Source: an uncultured Oscillospiraceae bacterium
GTDB taxonomy: Bacteria > Bacillota > Clostridia > Oscillospirales > Acutalibacteraceae
Length of the DNA stretch: 64,000 nucleotides
Assembly (NCBI GenBank): GCA_900539845.1
Contig: UQDP01000001.1
Location: 124,001 to 188,000, forward strand
Direction: 5' to 3'
Positions 1-9,200 of the stretch are shown here, in pieces. Under the pieces are notes generated by a model. That model had not been told where the DNA came from. It was given only the letters and a program-made list of their open reading frames with translations, and searched no databases. Positions within the stretch are counted from its first letter, which is position 1; every line of letters starts with the position of its first letter. The position numbers and the translations under genes were made by a program.

Positions 1-2
1 GC

Positions 3-554
3 GGCGGAAATTTCTGGCGCGGAAGGTCAAGCGAGGGTATGGACAGAGCAAGAGCGGACCACATCGGAATGCTTGCAACGGCAATGAATTCACTTGCTTT
101 GTGCGATGCACTGGAGCAGCTCGGCGCCGATGTGCGTGTGCAGACTGCTATTGAAATGCGCCAGATCGCGGAACCGTATATAAGAAACAGAGCGATACGC
201 CACCTTGAAAAGGGCAGAATCGTTATATTCGGCTGCGGAACCGGTTCTCCGTTTTTCTCAACGGATACGGCAGCCGCGTTAAGAAGCGTTGAGATGAATG
301 CGGACGCGTTGCTGAAAGCAACCAATGTTGACGGTGTTTTTGACATGGATCCGAATAAATATTCAGACGCCGTTAAATATGATACTGTAACATTCAGGGA
401 AGTGATAAACAGAGATCTGAAAGTTATGGATTCCACGGCGTTTTCGCTTTGCAAAGATAACGATATGACCATTATTGTATTTAATCTGGATGAGCCTGAA
501 AACCTTGTTAAGGTCGTTGAGGGTAAAAATATAGGTACAACTGTTACAAACTGA
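3..554 (+). CDS. pyrH: UMP kinase (partial, start lies before the window)
   Basis: Phosphorylates UMP to UDP in pyrimidine nucleotide synthesis; a hexameric cytosolic amino-acid-kinase-fold enzyme. The frame is open to the left edge and the residues before the first internal Met (GGNFWRGR) are the conserved UMP kinase segment, so the visible Met at 39 is internal and roughly the first quarter is missing. Further family signatures are [11 protein letters not shown], a [19 protein letters not shown] phosphate/UMP loop, and an ATNVDGVF-D motif near the C terminus. It is followed by frr, the usual bacterial pair. The 80 nt between them hold no clear terminator, so co-transcription is likely. Confidence 0.95.
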   Translation, partial: GGNFWRGRSSEGMDRARADHIGMLATAMNSLALCDALEQLGADVRVQTAIEMRQIAEPYIRNRAIRHLEKGRIVIFGCGTGSPFFSTDTAAALRSVEMNADALLKATNVDGVFDMDPNKYSDAVKYDTVTFREVINRDLKVMDSTAFSLCKDNDMTIIVFNLDEPENLVKVVEGKNIGTTVTN

Positions 555-633
555 AAGATTATCAGCTAAGTAGGCAGTTTGCGCGCCGTTGCCCGCAGGC
601 GCCGCAATAAAGCGGGCGGAAAGGTGAACAAAT

Positions 634-1188
634 ATGGAAACAGTATTCAAGAAAACAAAAGAGAGAATGAATAAGTGCCTTGATTCTCTTGAAAGAGATT
701 ATAAAGCGATTCGTGCAGGCAGGGCAAATCCGGCCGTGCTGGACAGGATAACGGTTGACTATTACGGCACCCCAACCTACATTAATCAGATGGCTGCGGT
801 CAGTGTTCCCGAACCCAGAATGCTTATGATCCAGCCGTGGGACGCATCTACTTTAAAAGAAATAGAAAAAGCTATCAACACTTCCGATATCGGTATCAAT
901 CCCAGCAACGACGGAAAAGTAATCAGGCTTGTTTTTCCTGCCCTTACCGAAGAGCGTCGTAAAGAGCTTGTAAAGGATGTTTCAAAGCGCGCCGAAGAAG
1001 CAAAGGTCGCCGTCAGAAATGTGCGCAGAGACGCTATGGATGATATCAAAAAGCTTAAGAAAAACAATGAGATCACAGAGGATGATCTCAAGGACGGCGA
1101 AAAAAAGCTTCAGAATATTACGGACGACTTTGTTAAACAGATAGAAGAAATGGAAAAGAAAAAGGAAACGGAGATTCTTTCCATTTAA
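634..1188 (+). CDS. frr: Ribosome recycling factor
   Basis: Splits post-termination ribosomes together with EF-G. The protein is 184 residues, the normal length, and has the family's long coiled helical domain ends with RAGRANP near residue 30 and the segment VRNVRRDAMDDIKKLKK near residue 130. The ATG follows GGAAAGGTG with good spacing. Its position between pyrH and uppS is conserved in Firmicutes. Confidence 0.97.
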   Translation: METVFKKTKERMNKCLDSLERDYKAIRAGRANPAVLDRITVDYYGTPTYINQMAAVSVPEPRMLMIQPWDASTLKEIEKAINTSDIGINPSNDGKVIRLVFPALTEERRKELVKDVSKRAEEAKVAVRNVRRDAMDDIKKLKKNNEITEDDLKDGEKKLQNITDDFVKQIEEMEKKKETEILSI

Positions 1189-1286
1189 ACTTTCGGTCGC
1201 GTTTGATCTGCGGCTGAGTTGTGAAAAACGGCAGTCACAGGCGGGGAAGCTCTCCGCCGTTCTGTCATTTTTAAAGGAGAATGGAT

Positions 1287-2003
1287 ATGGCGCTGTTCAA
1301 TAAAAAAGAAGCTCCGTCCGTCGATTTTTCCGTGCTCCCCCGTCATCTCGGTATTATCATGGACGGAAACGGAAGATGGGCAAAGAAAAGAGCGCTTCCG
1401 CGCACCGCGGGGCATAAAGTCGGCGCGGATGTTTTTAAAAAGATCTCCAAGGAATGCGGCAGGATAGGGATACCCGAAGTCACCTTTTACGCATTTTCCA
1501 CGGAAAACTGGAAACGCCCGAAAGAAGAAGTAGAAACGCTTATGCGCCTGTTTTATGATTATCTTATTGAGGCTAAAAACGATTTGCAGGGAAGCGGAAA
1601 TCTACGTGTCAGGTTTATAGGAGAAAAAGAGGGCTTGCACCCGAAACTGCTTGAACTGATGCGCGATGCGGAGCAGGAAACGGCTTCAAGGAACGGCACG
1701 CTGATCAATGTGGCGGTCAATTACGGCGGCAGGCAAGAGATCGTCAGCGCCGTGAATAAGCTTATGGCGTCAGGTAAACAGAATATAAGTGAAGCAGATA
1801 TAAGCTCCATGCTTTATACTTCACCCGATTGCGATCTCATCATCCGCCCGAGCGGAGAGGAGCGGCTTTCGAACTTCCTGCTTTGGCAGTGCGCATACAG
1901 TGAGTTTTGGTACAGCGATGTGCTTTGGCCTGATTTCACCGAAAAAGATCTGCATTCGGCGCTGTCGGATTTTGAAAAAAGAAACCGAAGATTCGGAGGT
2001 TAG
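1287..2003 (+). CDS. uppS: Isoprenyl transferase (undecaprenyl diphosphate synthase)
   Basis: A cis-prenyltransferase that condenses isopentenyl diphosphate onto farnesyl diphosphate to make the C55 lipid carrier for peptidoglycan. The catalytic Asp motif MDGNGRWAKKR lies near residue 27, FYAFSTENWKRP follows, and the C-terminal signature SGEERLSNFLLWQ-AYSEF is complete. I chose the ATG at 1287 because AGGAG at 1275-1279 is 7 nt away, whereas the in-frame ATG at 1281 is only 1 nt from it. The protein is 238 aa. cdsA starts 2 nt after the stop, so the two are probably translationally coupled. Confidence 0.95.
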   Translation: MALFNKKEAPSVDFSVLPRHLGIIMDGNGRWAKKRALPRTAGHKVGADVFKKISKECGRIGIPEVTFYAFSTENWKRPKEEVETLMRLFYDYLIEAKNDLQGSGNLRVRFIGEKEGLHPKLLELMRDAEQETASRNGTLINVAVNYGGRQEIVSAVNKLMASGKQNISEADISSMLYTSPDCDLIIRPSGEERLSNFLLWQCAYSEFWYSDVLWPDFTEKDLHSALSDFEKRNRRFGG

Positions 2004-2005
2004 TA

Positions 2006-2872
2006 ATGAAGCAAAGAGTTATCACTGCCCTTGTGCTGCTGCTCGTGCTTGCATTGGTCGTATGGCAGATCAATACGCCATTGCTGTTGGCGGTTGTCGC
2101 GTTTCTGAGCGGCGTTGCGGCTAATGAAATCATGCGCTGCGCAAAGGTGTCAAACAAATTTATTTTTATATTCGGAACTGCGGTCGCAGCCGTTTTCCCG
2201 TTTTTTGCGAGTGCCCGTGTGCTTGAACCGTTTGTTGCTCGGGAAAAATGGGGGGCGTTTATATCCGCGGTTCCCGGCGTTGTTTATATCATTGCCGTAG
2301 TTTTGATTTATCTGCTTGCAATGCTCAGGGGCTATTCACACACCAAATTTGAGGATGTCGCCATAGCGTTTTTTGCAAGCGTGATCGTACCGTACGGATT
2401 TTCAATCATAATCAGGCTAAGGGATATGTTCTTAAACGAGCAGTTCGGAATTTATCTCATTTTCTTTGCTCTGATCTGTGCGCTCGGAACGGATGTGGGC
2501 GCTCAGCTCGGCGGTATGGCTTTTGGAAAGCATAAGATGAGCCCGAATATCAGCCCTAAAAAAACGATTGAGGGCGCTGCGTGCGGAATTGCGCTGTCGC
2601 TCATATTAAATTCGGTTGCTTTTGTGCTTTATAACCGTCTTGCGGCAGCGCAGATCGATTCCTTCGGCGCAACGGTAATTCTTGTATGCTGTGTTCCCAT
2701 CTCCTTTATGGGAATGATGGGCGATCTCAGCGCCTCCGTTTTGAAACGCAATTTCGGCGTAAAGGATTTCGGGAAGATCTTTCCCGGTCACGGCGGCGTT
2801 ATGGATAGATTTGATTCGGTTTTATTCACGCTTCCGCTTACATATATAATGGCGCTCGCGGCGTTTTGCTGA
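2006..2872 (+). CDS. cdsA: Phosphatidate cytidylyltransferase
   Basis: An integral membrane enzyme making CDP-diacylglycerol from phosphatidate and CTP, the entry to phospholipid synthesis. The 288-residue protein is hydrophobic with about 7-8 membrane segments. The C-terminal family signature is present: MGDLSASVLKRNFGVKDFG followed by FPGHGG-MDR-DS. KHKMSPNISPKKTIEG is the upstream conserved loop. The start follows CGGAGG 6 nt upstream inside the end of uppS. Confidence 0.96.
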   Translation: MKQRVITALVLLLVLALVVWQINTPLLLAVVAFLSGVAANEIMRCAKVSNKFIFIFGTAVAAVFPFFASARVLEPFVAREKWGAFISAVPGVVYIIAVVLIYLLAMLRGYSHTKFEDVAIAFFASVIVPYGFSIIIRLRDMFLNEQFGIYLIFFALICALGTDVGAQLGGMAFGKHKMSPNISPKKTIEGAACGIALSLILNSVAFVLYNRLAAAQIDSFGATVILVCCVPISFMGMMGDLSASVLKRNFGVKDFGKIFPGHGGVMDRFDSVLFTLPLTYIMALAAFC

Positions 2873-2893
2873 GCGCGGAAAGGTTATCCGATT

Positions 2894-4039
2894 ATGAAAA
2901 ATCTTTCGATCTTAGGCTCAACAGGCTCAATAGGAACACAATCTCTTGATGTGTGCCGTATGCATTCATACAATGTAAAGTGCCTTACTGCGAATACCGA
3001 TGTTCAAGCAATGGAAAGCCAGATACGCGAGTTTAGGCCTGAACTGGTTTGCATGATGGATGAAAATGCCGCCGCCGAACTTAAAACACGTGTTGCCGAC
3101 ACAGGCGTTAAAATCGTTTCGGGACTGGAAGGACTTGTTGAATGCGCCGTATATCCGAGTGCGGACACCGTTTTGAATTCCGTTGTGGGTATGATAGGGC
3201 TGACGCCGACGCTTGAAGCTATAAAGGCAAAAAAGACAATAGCCCTTGCAAATAAGGAAACACTTGTTGCCGGGGGAAGTCTTGTGACTGAAGCAGCGCG
3301 GGAGAACGGAGTTTCCATTTTGCCCGTGGACAGCGAGCATTCCGCCATTTTTCAGGCAATGCAGGGCTCACCTCGAAAGGAGGCAGTAAAAAAGATCATT
3401 CTTACAGCCTCCGGCGGTCCGTTTTTCGGAAAAACACTTTCGGAACTTGAAAACGTTACCGTGCAGGACGCGCTCAGGCATCCGAACTGGAATATGGGCG
3501 CGAAAATCACCATAGATTCGGCTACCATGATGAATAAAGGGCTTGAGTTCATAGAGGCAAAATGGCTTTTTGATCTGCCGAATGAGGATATTGAAATCGT
3601 TGTTCACCGCGAATCGGTCGTACATTCGGCAATCGTTTATCAGGATAATTCTATGATCGCGCAGCTTGGAGTTCCCGATATGCGAATTCCCATTCAGTAC
3701 GCTCTGACTTATCCCGAACGTGAGCCGAGCCCCGTTGAGCCGCTTTCGCTTGCCGAATACGGAAAGCTCACTTTCTTTGAACCGGATTACAAAACCTTCA
3801 GATGTATGGATGTCTGCAAGAAGGCGATTGAGATGGGCGGGCTTCATCCGGCAGCCGCAAACGGCGCAAATGAAGAAAGTGTAAAACTTTTCCTCAAAGG
3901 TAAAATTAAATTCACGGATATTGCATATCTTAATGAGGAAGCTATGTTAAAAGCGGAAGAAAAAACGAATTTTACGCTTGATGATGTTCTCTGCGCGGAC
4001 AAAGCGGCAAGAGAATATGTTATAAATAACTACCGATGA
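2894..4039 (+). CDS. dxr: 1-deoxy-D-xylulose 5-phosphate reductoisomerase
   Basis: Second step of the MEP isoprenoid pathway: converts DXP to MEP with NADPH. [13 protein letters not shown] at the N terminus is the NADPH-binding loop. The substrate and metal segment [10 protein letters not shown], the flexible loop [22 protein letters not shown], and VHRESVVHS are all visible. The length of 381 aa is normal. It lies with ispG (also MEP pathway) and uppS (product user), a logical isoprenoid cluster; the AAAGG upstream supports the ATG. Confidence 0.97.
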   Translation: [381 protein letters not shown]

Positions 4040-4048
4040 GGCGATGAA

Positions 4049-5089
4049 GTGAGTTTGAGTTCGATTTGGAACACGGTTTACCCCATATTGATTGCGATAT
4101 TGTTTTTTGAACTGATCATAATTGTCCATGAGGGCGGTCATTTTGTTGCCGCAAGGCTTATGAAGATCAAGGTCAATGAGTTTTCGATCGGTATGGGTCC
4201 GAAAATATTCTCTTTTACGAAAGGGGATACAAAATATTCCCTGCGATGGATACTTTTCGGCGGATACTGCGCTATGGAGGGCGAGGATGAGGACTCCGAT
4301 GAAAGCGGCTCTTTTTCTAAGAAGAGTGTGCCGGCAAGGATGTTCGTTGTGGTTGCCGGCGCGGTAATGAACCTTATACTCGGATTCCTTATTATCGTAT
4401 GTATCGTATGCAGTCAAAATCTTATCGGCACGCCGACCGTCGCAAAATTTGACGATAATGCCGTCAGCGCCGCAAGCGGACTTCAGGCAGGGGACACGAT
4501 CAAAAGCATAGACTCAATGAGAGTTTTTACTTCGACCGATGTTGAAACGGGTCTCAGCCGTTCCCCGGACGGAACGGTTGATATGATCGTGGACAGAAAC
4601 GGAGAGACTGTTTCCCTCAGCGTAACATTTGGCATGCAGGAATATGAGGGTCAGCAGTTTATAAACATGGATTTTTGGCTGCTCGGCAAGGAAAAAACAG
4701 TCGGCGGTGTGCTGAAAAGCAGCGCGGAAACTTTTGTGTCATACACAAGAATGATTTTTCTTTCCGTTTACGATCTTCTCACCGGCAGATACGGTATATC
4801 CGATCTCAGCGGTCCCGTGGGCACCGTTTCAGTGGTTTCAACAGCCGTTAAAACGAGTATCACGTCTATGCTCAGAATTATGGCTCTGCTCACTGTCAAT
4901 ATAGGGCTTTTCAATCTTTTCCCGATTCCCGCGCTTGACGGCTGGCGCTTTTTCATGCTGCTCGGAGAGGGCATATTCAGGAAAAAACTGCCTGCCAAGT
5001 GGGAATACGTGATCAATGCCGCGGGGCTTGTGCTTTTGCTCGGACTGATGGTAGTTGTAACTTTTTCAGACGTTACGAAATTATTTTAA
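4049..5089 (+). CDS. rseP: RIP metalloprotease RseP (site-2 protease)
   Basis: Intramembrane zinc protease that cleaves transmembrane substrates such as anti-sigma factors. HEGGH near residue 28 is the HExxH zinc motif in the first membrane helix. A PDZ domain spans about residues 120-205, and the third zinc ligand motif is in NLFPIPALDGWR near residue 290. It has four predicted membrane helices and 346 aa. The start is GTG, preceded by GATGAGG. Between dxr and ispG it keeps the conserved uppS-cdsA-dxr-rseP order. I cannot see a cognate anti-sigma factor in the window. Confidence 0.94.
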   Translation: MSLSSIWNTVYPILIAILFFELIIIVHEGGHFVAARLMKIKVNEFSIGMGPKIFSFTKGDTKYSLRWILFGGYCAMEGEDEDSDESGSFSKKSVPARMFVVVAGAVMNLILGFLIIVCIVCSQNLIGTPTVAKFDDNAVSAASGLQAGDTIKSIDSMRVFTSTDVETGLSRSPDGTVDMIVDRNGETVSLSVTFGMQEYEGQQFINMDFWLLGKEKTVGGVLKSSAETFVSYTRMIFLSVYDLLTGRYGISDLSGPVGTVSVVSTAVKTSITSMLRIMALLTVNIGLFNLFPIPALDGWRFFMLLGEGIFRKKLPAKWEYVINAAGLVLLLGLMVVVTFSDVTKLF

Positions 5090-5126
5090 AGAATAAAGGA
5101 TCGTACAAATAAAACTCACAAGCACG

Positions 5127-5146
5127 CCCTGCCGTCTGCGGCAGGG
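5127..5146 (+). other. Perfect hairpin in the rseP-ispG gap
   Basis: An 8-bp perfect GC-rich stem (CCCTGCCG/CGGCAGGG) with a 4-nt TCTG loop lies just upstream of ispG. No T-run follows on either strand, so it does not look like a full intrinsic terminator. It may stabilise or separate mRNA segments. Confidence 0.5.
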
Positions 5147-5184
5147 TGATGTGCGCAAGCAGCAAAAAGGATTTGGTGTTTATA

Positions 5185-6237
5185 ATGATCGAACGCAGAA
5201 AAACAAGAAAGTACAGACTCGGCAATACATATATCGGCGGCGATTCGCCGATACTTGTTCAATCCATGCTTAATATACCGGCAAGCGATATCGAGCGTTC
5301 TGTTGAACAGGCAAAGGAACTTGCCTCGGCAGGCTGTCAGGTCATTCGTTTCGCTATTCCGAACGAACAGGCTCTTCAGCTTATAGAGCCTATCAAAAAC
5401 GCCGTTGATGTTCCGCTTGTTGCCGATATTCATTTTGACTACAGACTTGCGATCGGCGCTGCCGAAAGAGGTATAGATAAGATCAGAATAAATCCCGGAA
5501 ATATAGGCGATGAATCCAGGGTAAAAGCGGTTGCGGATATCTGCAAAAGAAAACAGATACCTATAAGAATCGGTGTGAACAGCGGTTCGCTTGAAAAGCA
5601 TATCCTTGAAAAATACGGTTCTCCCACGCCCGAAGCTATGGTGGAATCGGCGCTGTATCATGCGTCATTGCTTGAAAAATTCAATTTCGGCGATATCGTT
5701 ATTTCAATCAAATCCTCCGATGTAAACACAATGATAGCCGCTTATGAGATCGCGGCGGAAAAATGCGATTATCCGCTCCATCTGGGCGTGACCGAGGCGG
5801 GAACGGAACGTATGGGAATCATAAAATCAGCGGTTGGAATCGGTTCACTGCTCACGCGCGGAATCGGCGATACGATTCGGGTAAGCCTATCCGACGAGCC
5901 TGTTAAAGAGGTGTTTGCCGCTTTTGATATTCTTAAAGCGATCGGGCTGAAAAATGACTGTCCCTATCTTATTTCCTGCCCCACCTGCGGCAGAACGAAG
6001 ATAGACCTTATCGGACTTGCAAAGCAGGTGGAGGAAAGACTGCGCGATTGCAAAAAGCCTATCAAAGTGGCTGTTATGGGATGCGTTGTAAACGGACCGG
6101 GCGAAGCGCGCGAAGCGGATATAGGCATAGCCGGAGGCGACGGCTGCGGTCTTATTTTCAAAAAAGGTCAGGTGCTGCGTAAGGTGCCTGAAAATGAATT
6201 ACTGGATGAATTGATGAAAGAGATAGATAAGTTATAA
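5185..6237 (+). CDS. ispG: 4-hydroxy-3-methylbut-2-en-1-yl diphosphate synthase (flavodoxin)
   Basis: Converts MEcPP to HMBPP in the MEP pathway with a [4Fe-4S] cluster. The TIM-barrel N-terminal part has LVADIHFDYRLA and the C-terminal cluster-binding part has SCPTCGRT and GCVVNGPGEA, giving the three Cys ligands, plus the final Glu in that motif. Start choice is uncertain: ATG 5185 gives the family-typical MIERRKTRK, while an in-frame GTG at 5176 sits 5 nt from AAAAGG. The length of about 350 aa is normal. The stop overlaps the polC start by 1 nt. Confidence 0.95.
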   Translation: MIERRKTRKYRLGNTYIGGDSPILVQSMLNIPASDIERSVEQAKELASAGCQVIRFAIPNEQALQLIEPIKNAVDVPLVADIHFDYRLAIGAAERGIDKIRINPGNIGDESRVKAVADICKRKQIPIRIGVNSGSLEKHILEKYGSPTPEAMVESALYHASLLEKFNFGDIVISIKSSDVNTMIAAYEIAAEKCDYPLHLGVTEAGTERMGIIKSAVGIGSLLTRGIGDTIRVSLSDEPVKEVFAAFDILKAIGLKNDCPYLISCPTCGRTKIDLIGLAKQVEERLRDCKKPIKVAVMGCVVNGPGEAREADIGIAGGDGCGLIFKKGQVLRKVPENELLDELMKEIDKL

Positions 6238-9200
6238 TGAATTTTTTTCAGGATTATTTTTCGGATTATGTGGATCAATTTCAGCTTTCCACTCTCGGAA
6301 ACGGCAGAATAGAACGCTTCACCGTAAAGCGTTCCTCGCGCGAGCTCAGCATTGTGCTGTCGCTCGGCGAGCTTGTGGATTATTCCGTTTTCAGGGAGGC
6401 TGAGGAGAGCATAAAAGCCAATATGCAGCTTTCAAAGGTAACGATCAAGCCCAGATATGTAAGCGATCTCTTTGAAAGCTCCTATCTTCCCAGTATCGTT
6501 GAGTTTGTGAAAAGAAACAATCCTGCGGCAAACGGTTTTTTTGAAAACTGTGACGTGCAGGTTGAAAATGGGAAAATGACAGTTTATCTAAAAAAGGGCG
6601 GGCGCGATATCCTGCTTGCCCAAAAGGTAAACGAGGATATAGAAAATGTGATCTTCGATCTCTTCGGCACAGAGATCAAAGCCGATTTTGTGGAGACCGA
6701 AAATTACGATATTGAAAAAGAAGTTAAAAAAGCCTATGCCGAGTTACAGACGCATAAAGAGCAGGAAAAGCAGGAGCAGCAGAAAAATGTTAAACACACT
6801 CTGCTCGGTGATTTCCCGATATACGGAGATACAAAAAAGAATATCTTCGGCAAAAATATAAAAGAAATGCCCAAGGCGATTGCCGATGTTAAATATGACG
6901 ACGGAATCATAACCGTGTGGGGAGACGTGCTCAAGCACGAGGAAAAGGAGACAAAAAGAGGGGGAAATAAGATCTTCTCTTTTGATATAACCGATTACAC
7001 TTCTTCTATCACGGTAAAAATGTTTGATTCAAACAGCGTTATCGATTCTATCGTGGATAAACTCGCTAGTGCAAAGACGGTCATGGTCACAGGTCTCTAT
7101 CAGTTTGATAACTTCGCGAATGATTATGTGCTGCGCCCGAACGGTATAGCATCTGTTCTTAAAGCGGAAAAGGAGGATAACGCGCCCGAAAAAAGAGTAG
7201 AGCTTCATCTGCATACCTCACTTTCCGCAATGGACGCCATTTCGTCTCCCACTTCGCTCATCAACCGTGCCGCCAAATGGGGTCACAAGGCGATAGCCGT
7301 AACAGACCATGGCGTTGTTCAGGCTCTGCCAGAGGCGAACGCAGCCGCTAAAAAAGCAGGTATAAAGCTCATCTGCGGTATGGAGGGGTATCTTGTTGAC
7401 GACGAGAAATATCCCGATTTCATGAATATGAAAGTGCGCGATTTCAAGCGTTATCATATCATCTTTCTTATAAGAAATTTAGAGGGCAGAAAGGTGCTTT
7501 ATAAGCACATTTCCGCCAGCAATATCAAATATTTTAAAAACCGACCGCTGATACCCAAATCGGCGCTTAGGGAGCACAGAAACGGGATCATTATCGGCTC
7601 TGCCTGTGAGCAGGGCGAGGTCTATCAGGCTATACTGAACGGTGCGGATGACGATGAGCTTGACAGAATCGCCTCCTTTTATGATTACCTTGAGATTCAG
7701 CCAAACGGCAACAACGAATTTATGCTGCGCACCAGCAACGAGGAATACATACTCACCAAAAAAGGCGAGGAAAGAAAAAATGTTTACTGGAAAGTCAGAA
7801 CCGAAGAAGATCTGATCCATATAAACAAGCGCATCATTGCCTGCGCGGACAGGCTCGGCAAGATGACCGTTGCCACCGGCGACGTCCATTTCCTTGATGA
7901 GCATGACGCCAAATTCAGAGCAATCATTATGGCGTCAAAAGGCTTTGAGGACGCCGACCAGCAGGCGCCGCTCTATTTTAAAACGACTGATGAAATGCTC
8001 TCCGATTTTTCCTGGGCGGGCGAACGGGCAAAGGAATTTGTAATCTATAATCCGAATAAGATAGCGGATATGGTAGAGAATGACGTGGTTCCTATTCCTC
8101 CCGGCACTTTCCAGCCGCATATTGACGGCGCGGAGGAGGAACTGACGGAGACCTGTTGGAAAAACGCCAGGGAAAAATACGGTGATCCTGTTCCGGAAGA
8201 GGTCGGTCCGAGACTGCAAAAAGAACTGGATTCGATAATAAAGCACGGTTACGCTGTGTTGTACGTAATTGCGAAAAGACTTGTTAAGAATTCCGAGGAG
8301 CACGGTTATCTGGTAGGTTCAAGAGGCTCGGTAGGTTCTTCGCTTGTTGCGCATTTAGGCGGTATATCCGAGGTCAACCCTTTGCCGCCTCACTATGTTT
8401 GCCCCAAGTGCAAGCACAGCGAGTTTATAACGGACGGTACAGTCGGCTCCGGCTTTGACCTGCCGCCCAAAAACTGCCCGCATTGCGGTGCTCCTATGGA
8501 CAGAGACGGCCACGAGATCCCATTCGAGACCTTCCTTGGTTTTGACGGGGACAAAGAACCTGATATAGACCTGAATTTCAGCGGCGATTTTCAGTCGCAG
8601 TCACACCGCTTTACGGAAGAACTGTTCGGAAAAACACACGTGTTTAAAGCCGGAACGATGTCTACGGTTGCCGATAAGACCGCTTACGGATATGTAAAGA
8701 AATATCTTGAGGAGCGTGGTCTTAAGGTTTCCAAGGCGGAGGAGGACAGGCTCACCGTGGGCTGCACGGGTATCAAGCGCACCACGGGTCAGCACCCCGG
8801 CGGCATGGTCGTTGTGCCCGAGGAATATGAGGTTGAGGATTTCACTCCCGTTCAGTATCCGTCCGACGATGCGTCCAAAGGAACACTGACGACTCATTTT
8901 GACTTTAAGAACGCTTTGCATGATACGCTTTTGAAGCTTGACGAGCTCGGCCACGATGTTCCCACGCTGTATAAGTTTATAGAGGACGCAACCGGCATTC
9001 CCGTTATGGATGTGGATATTTGTGATCCGAAGCTGTATCAGATGATCACTTCCACCGAACCGATAGGCGTTACACCTGAGGATATAGACTGCCCCACGAG
9101 TACGCTCTCCATTCCCGAAATGGGCACGCCGTTCGTTATCGGAATGCTGGTTGAGGCAAAGCCGAAAACCTTTTCAGACCTTCTTCAGATCTCAGGTCTT

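Noticed and set aside
1253..1275. GC stem before uppS (GGCGG / CCGCC) as a terminator for frr
   Set aside because: The stem has mismatches and the T-run is 8-9 nt away; read-through from pyrH-frr seems just as likely.
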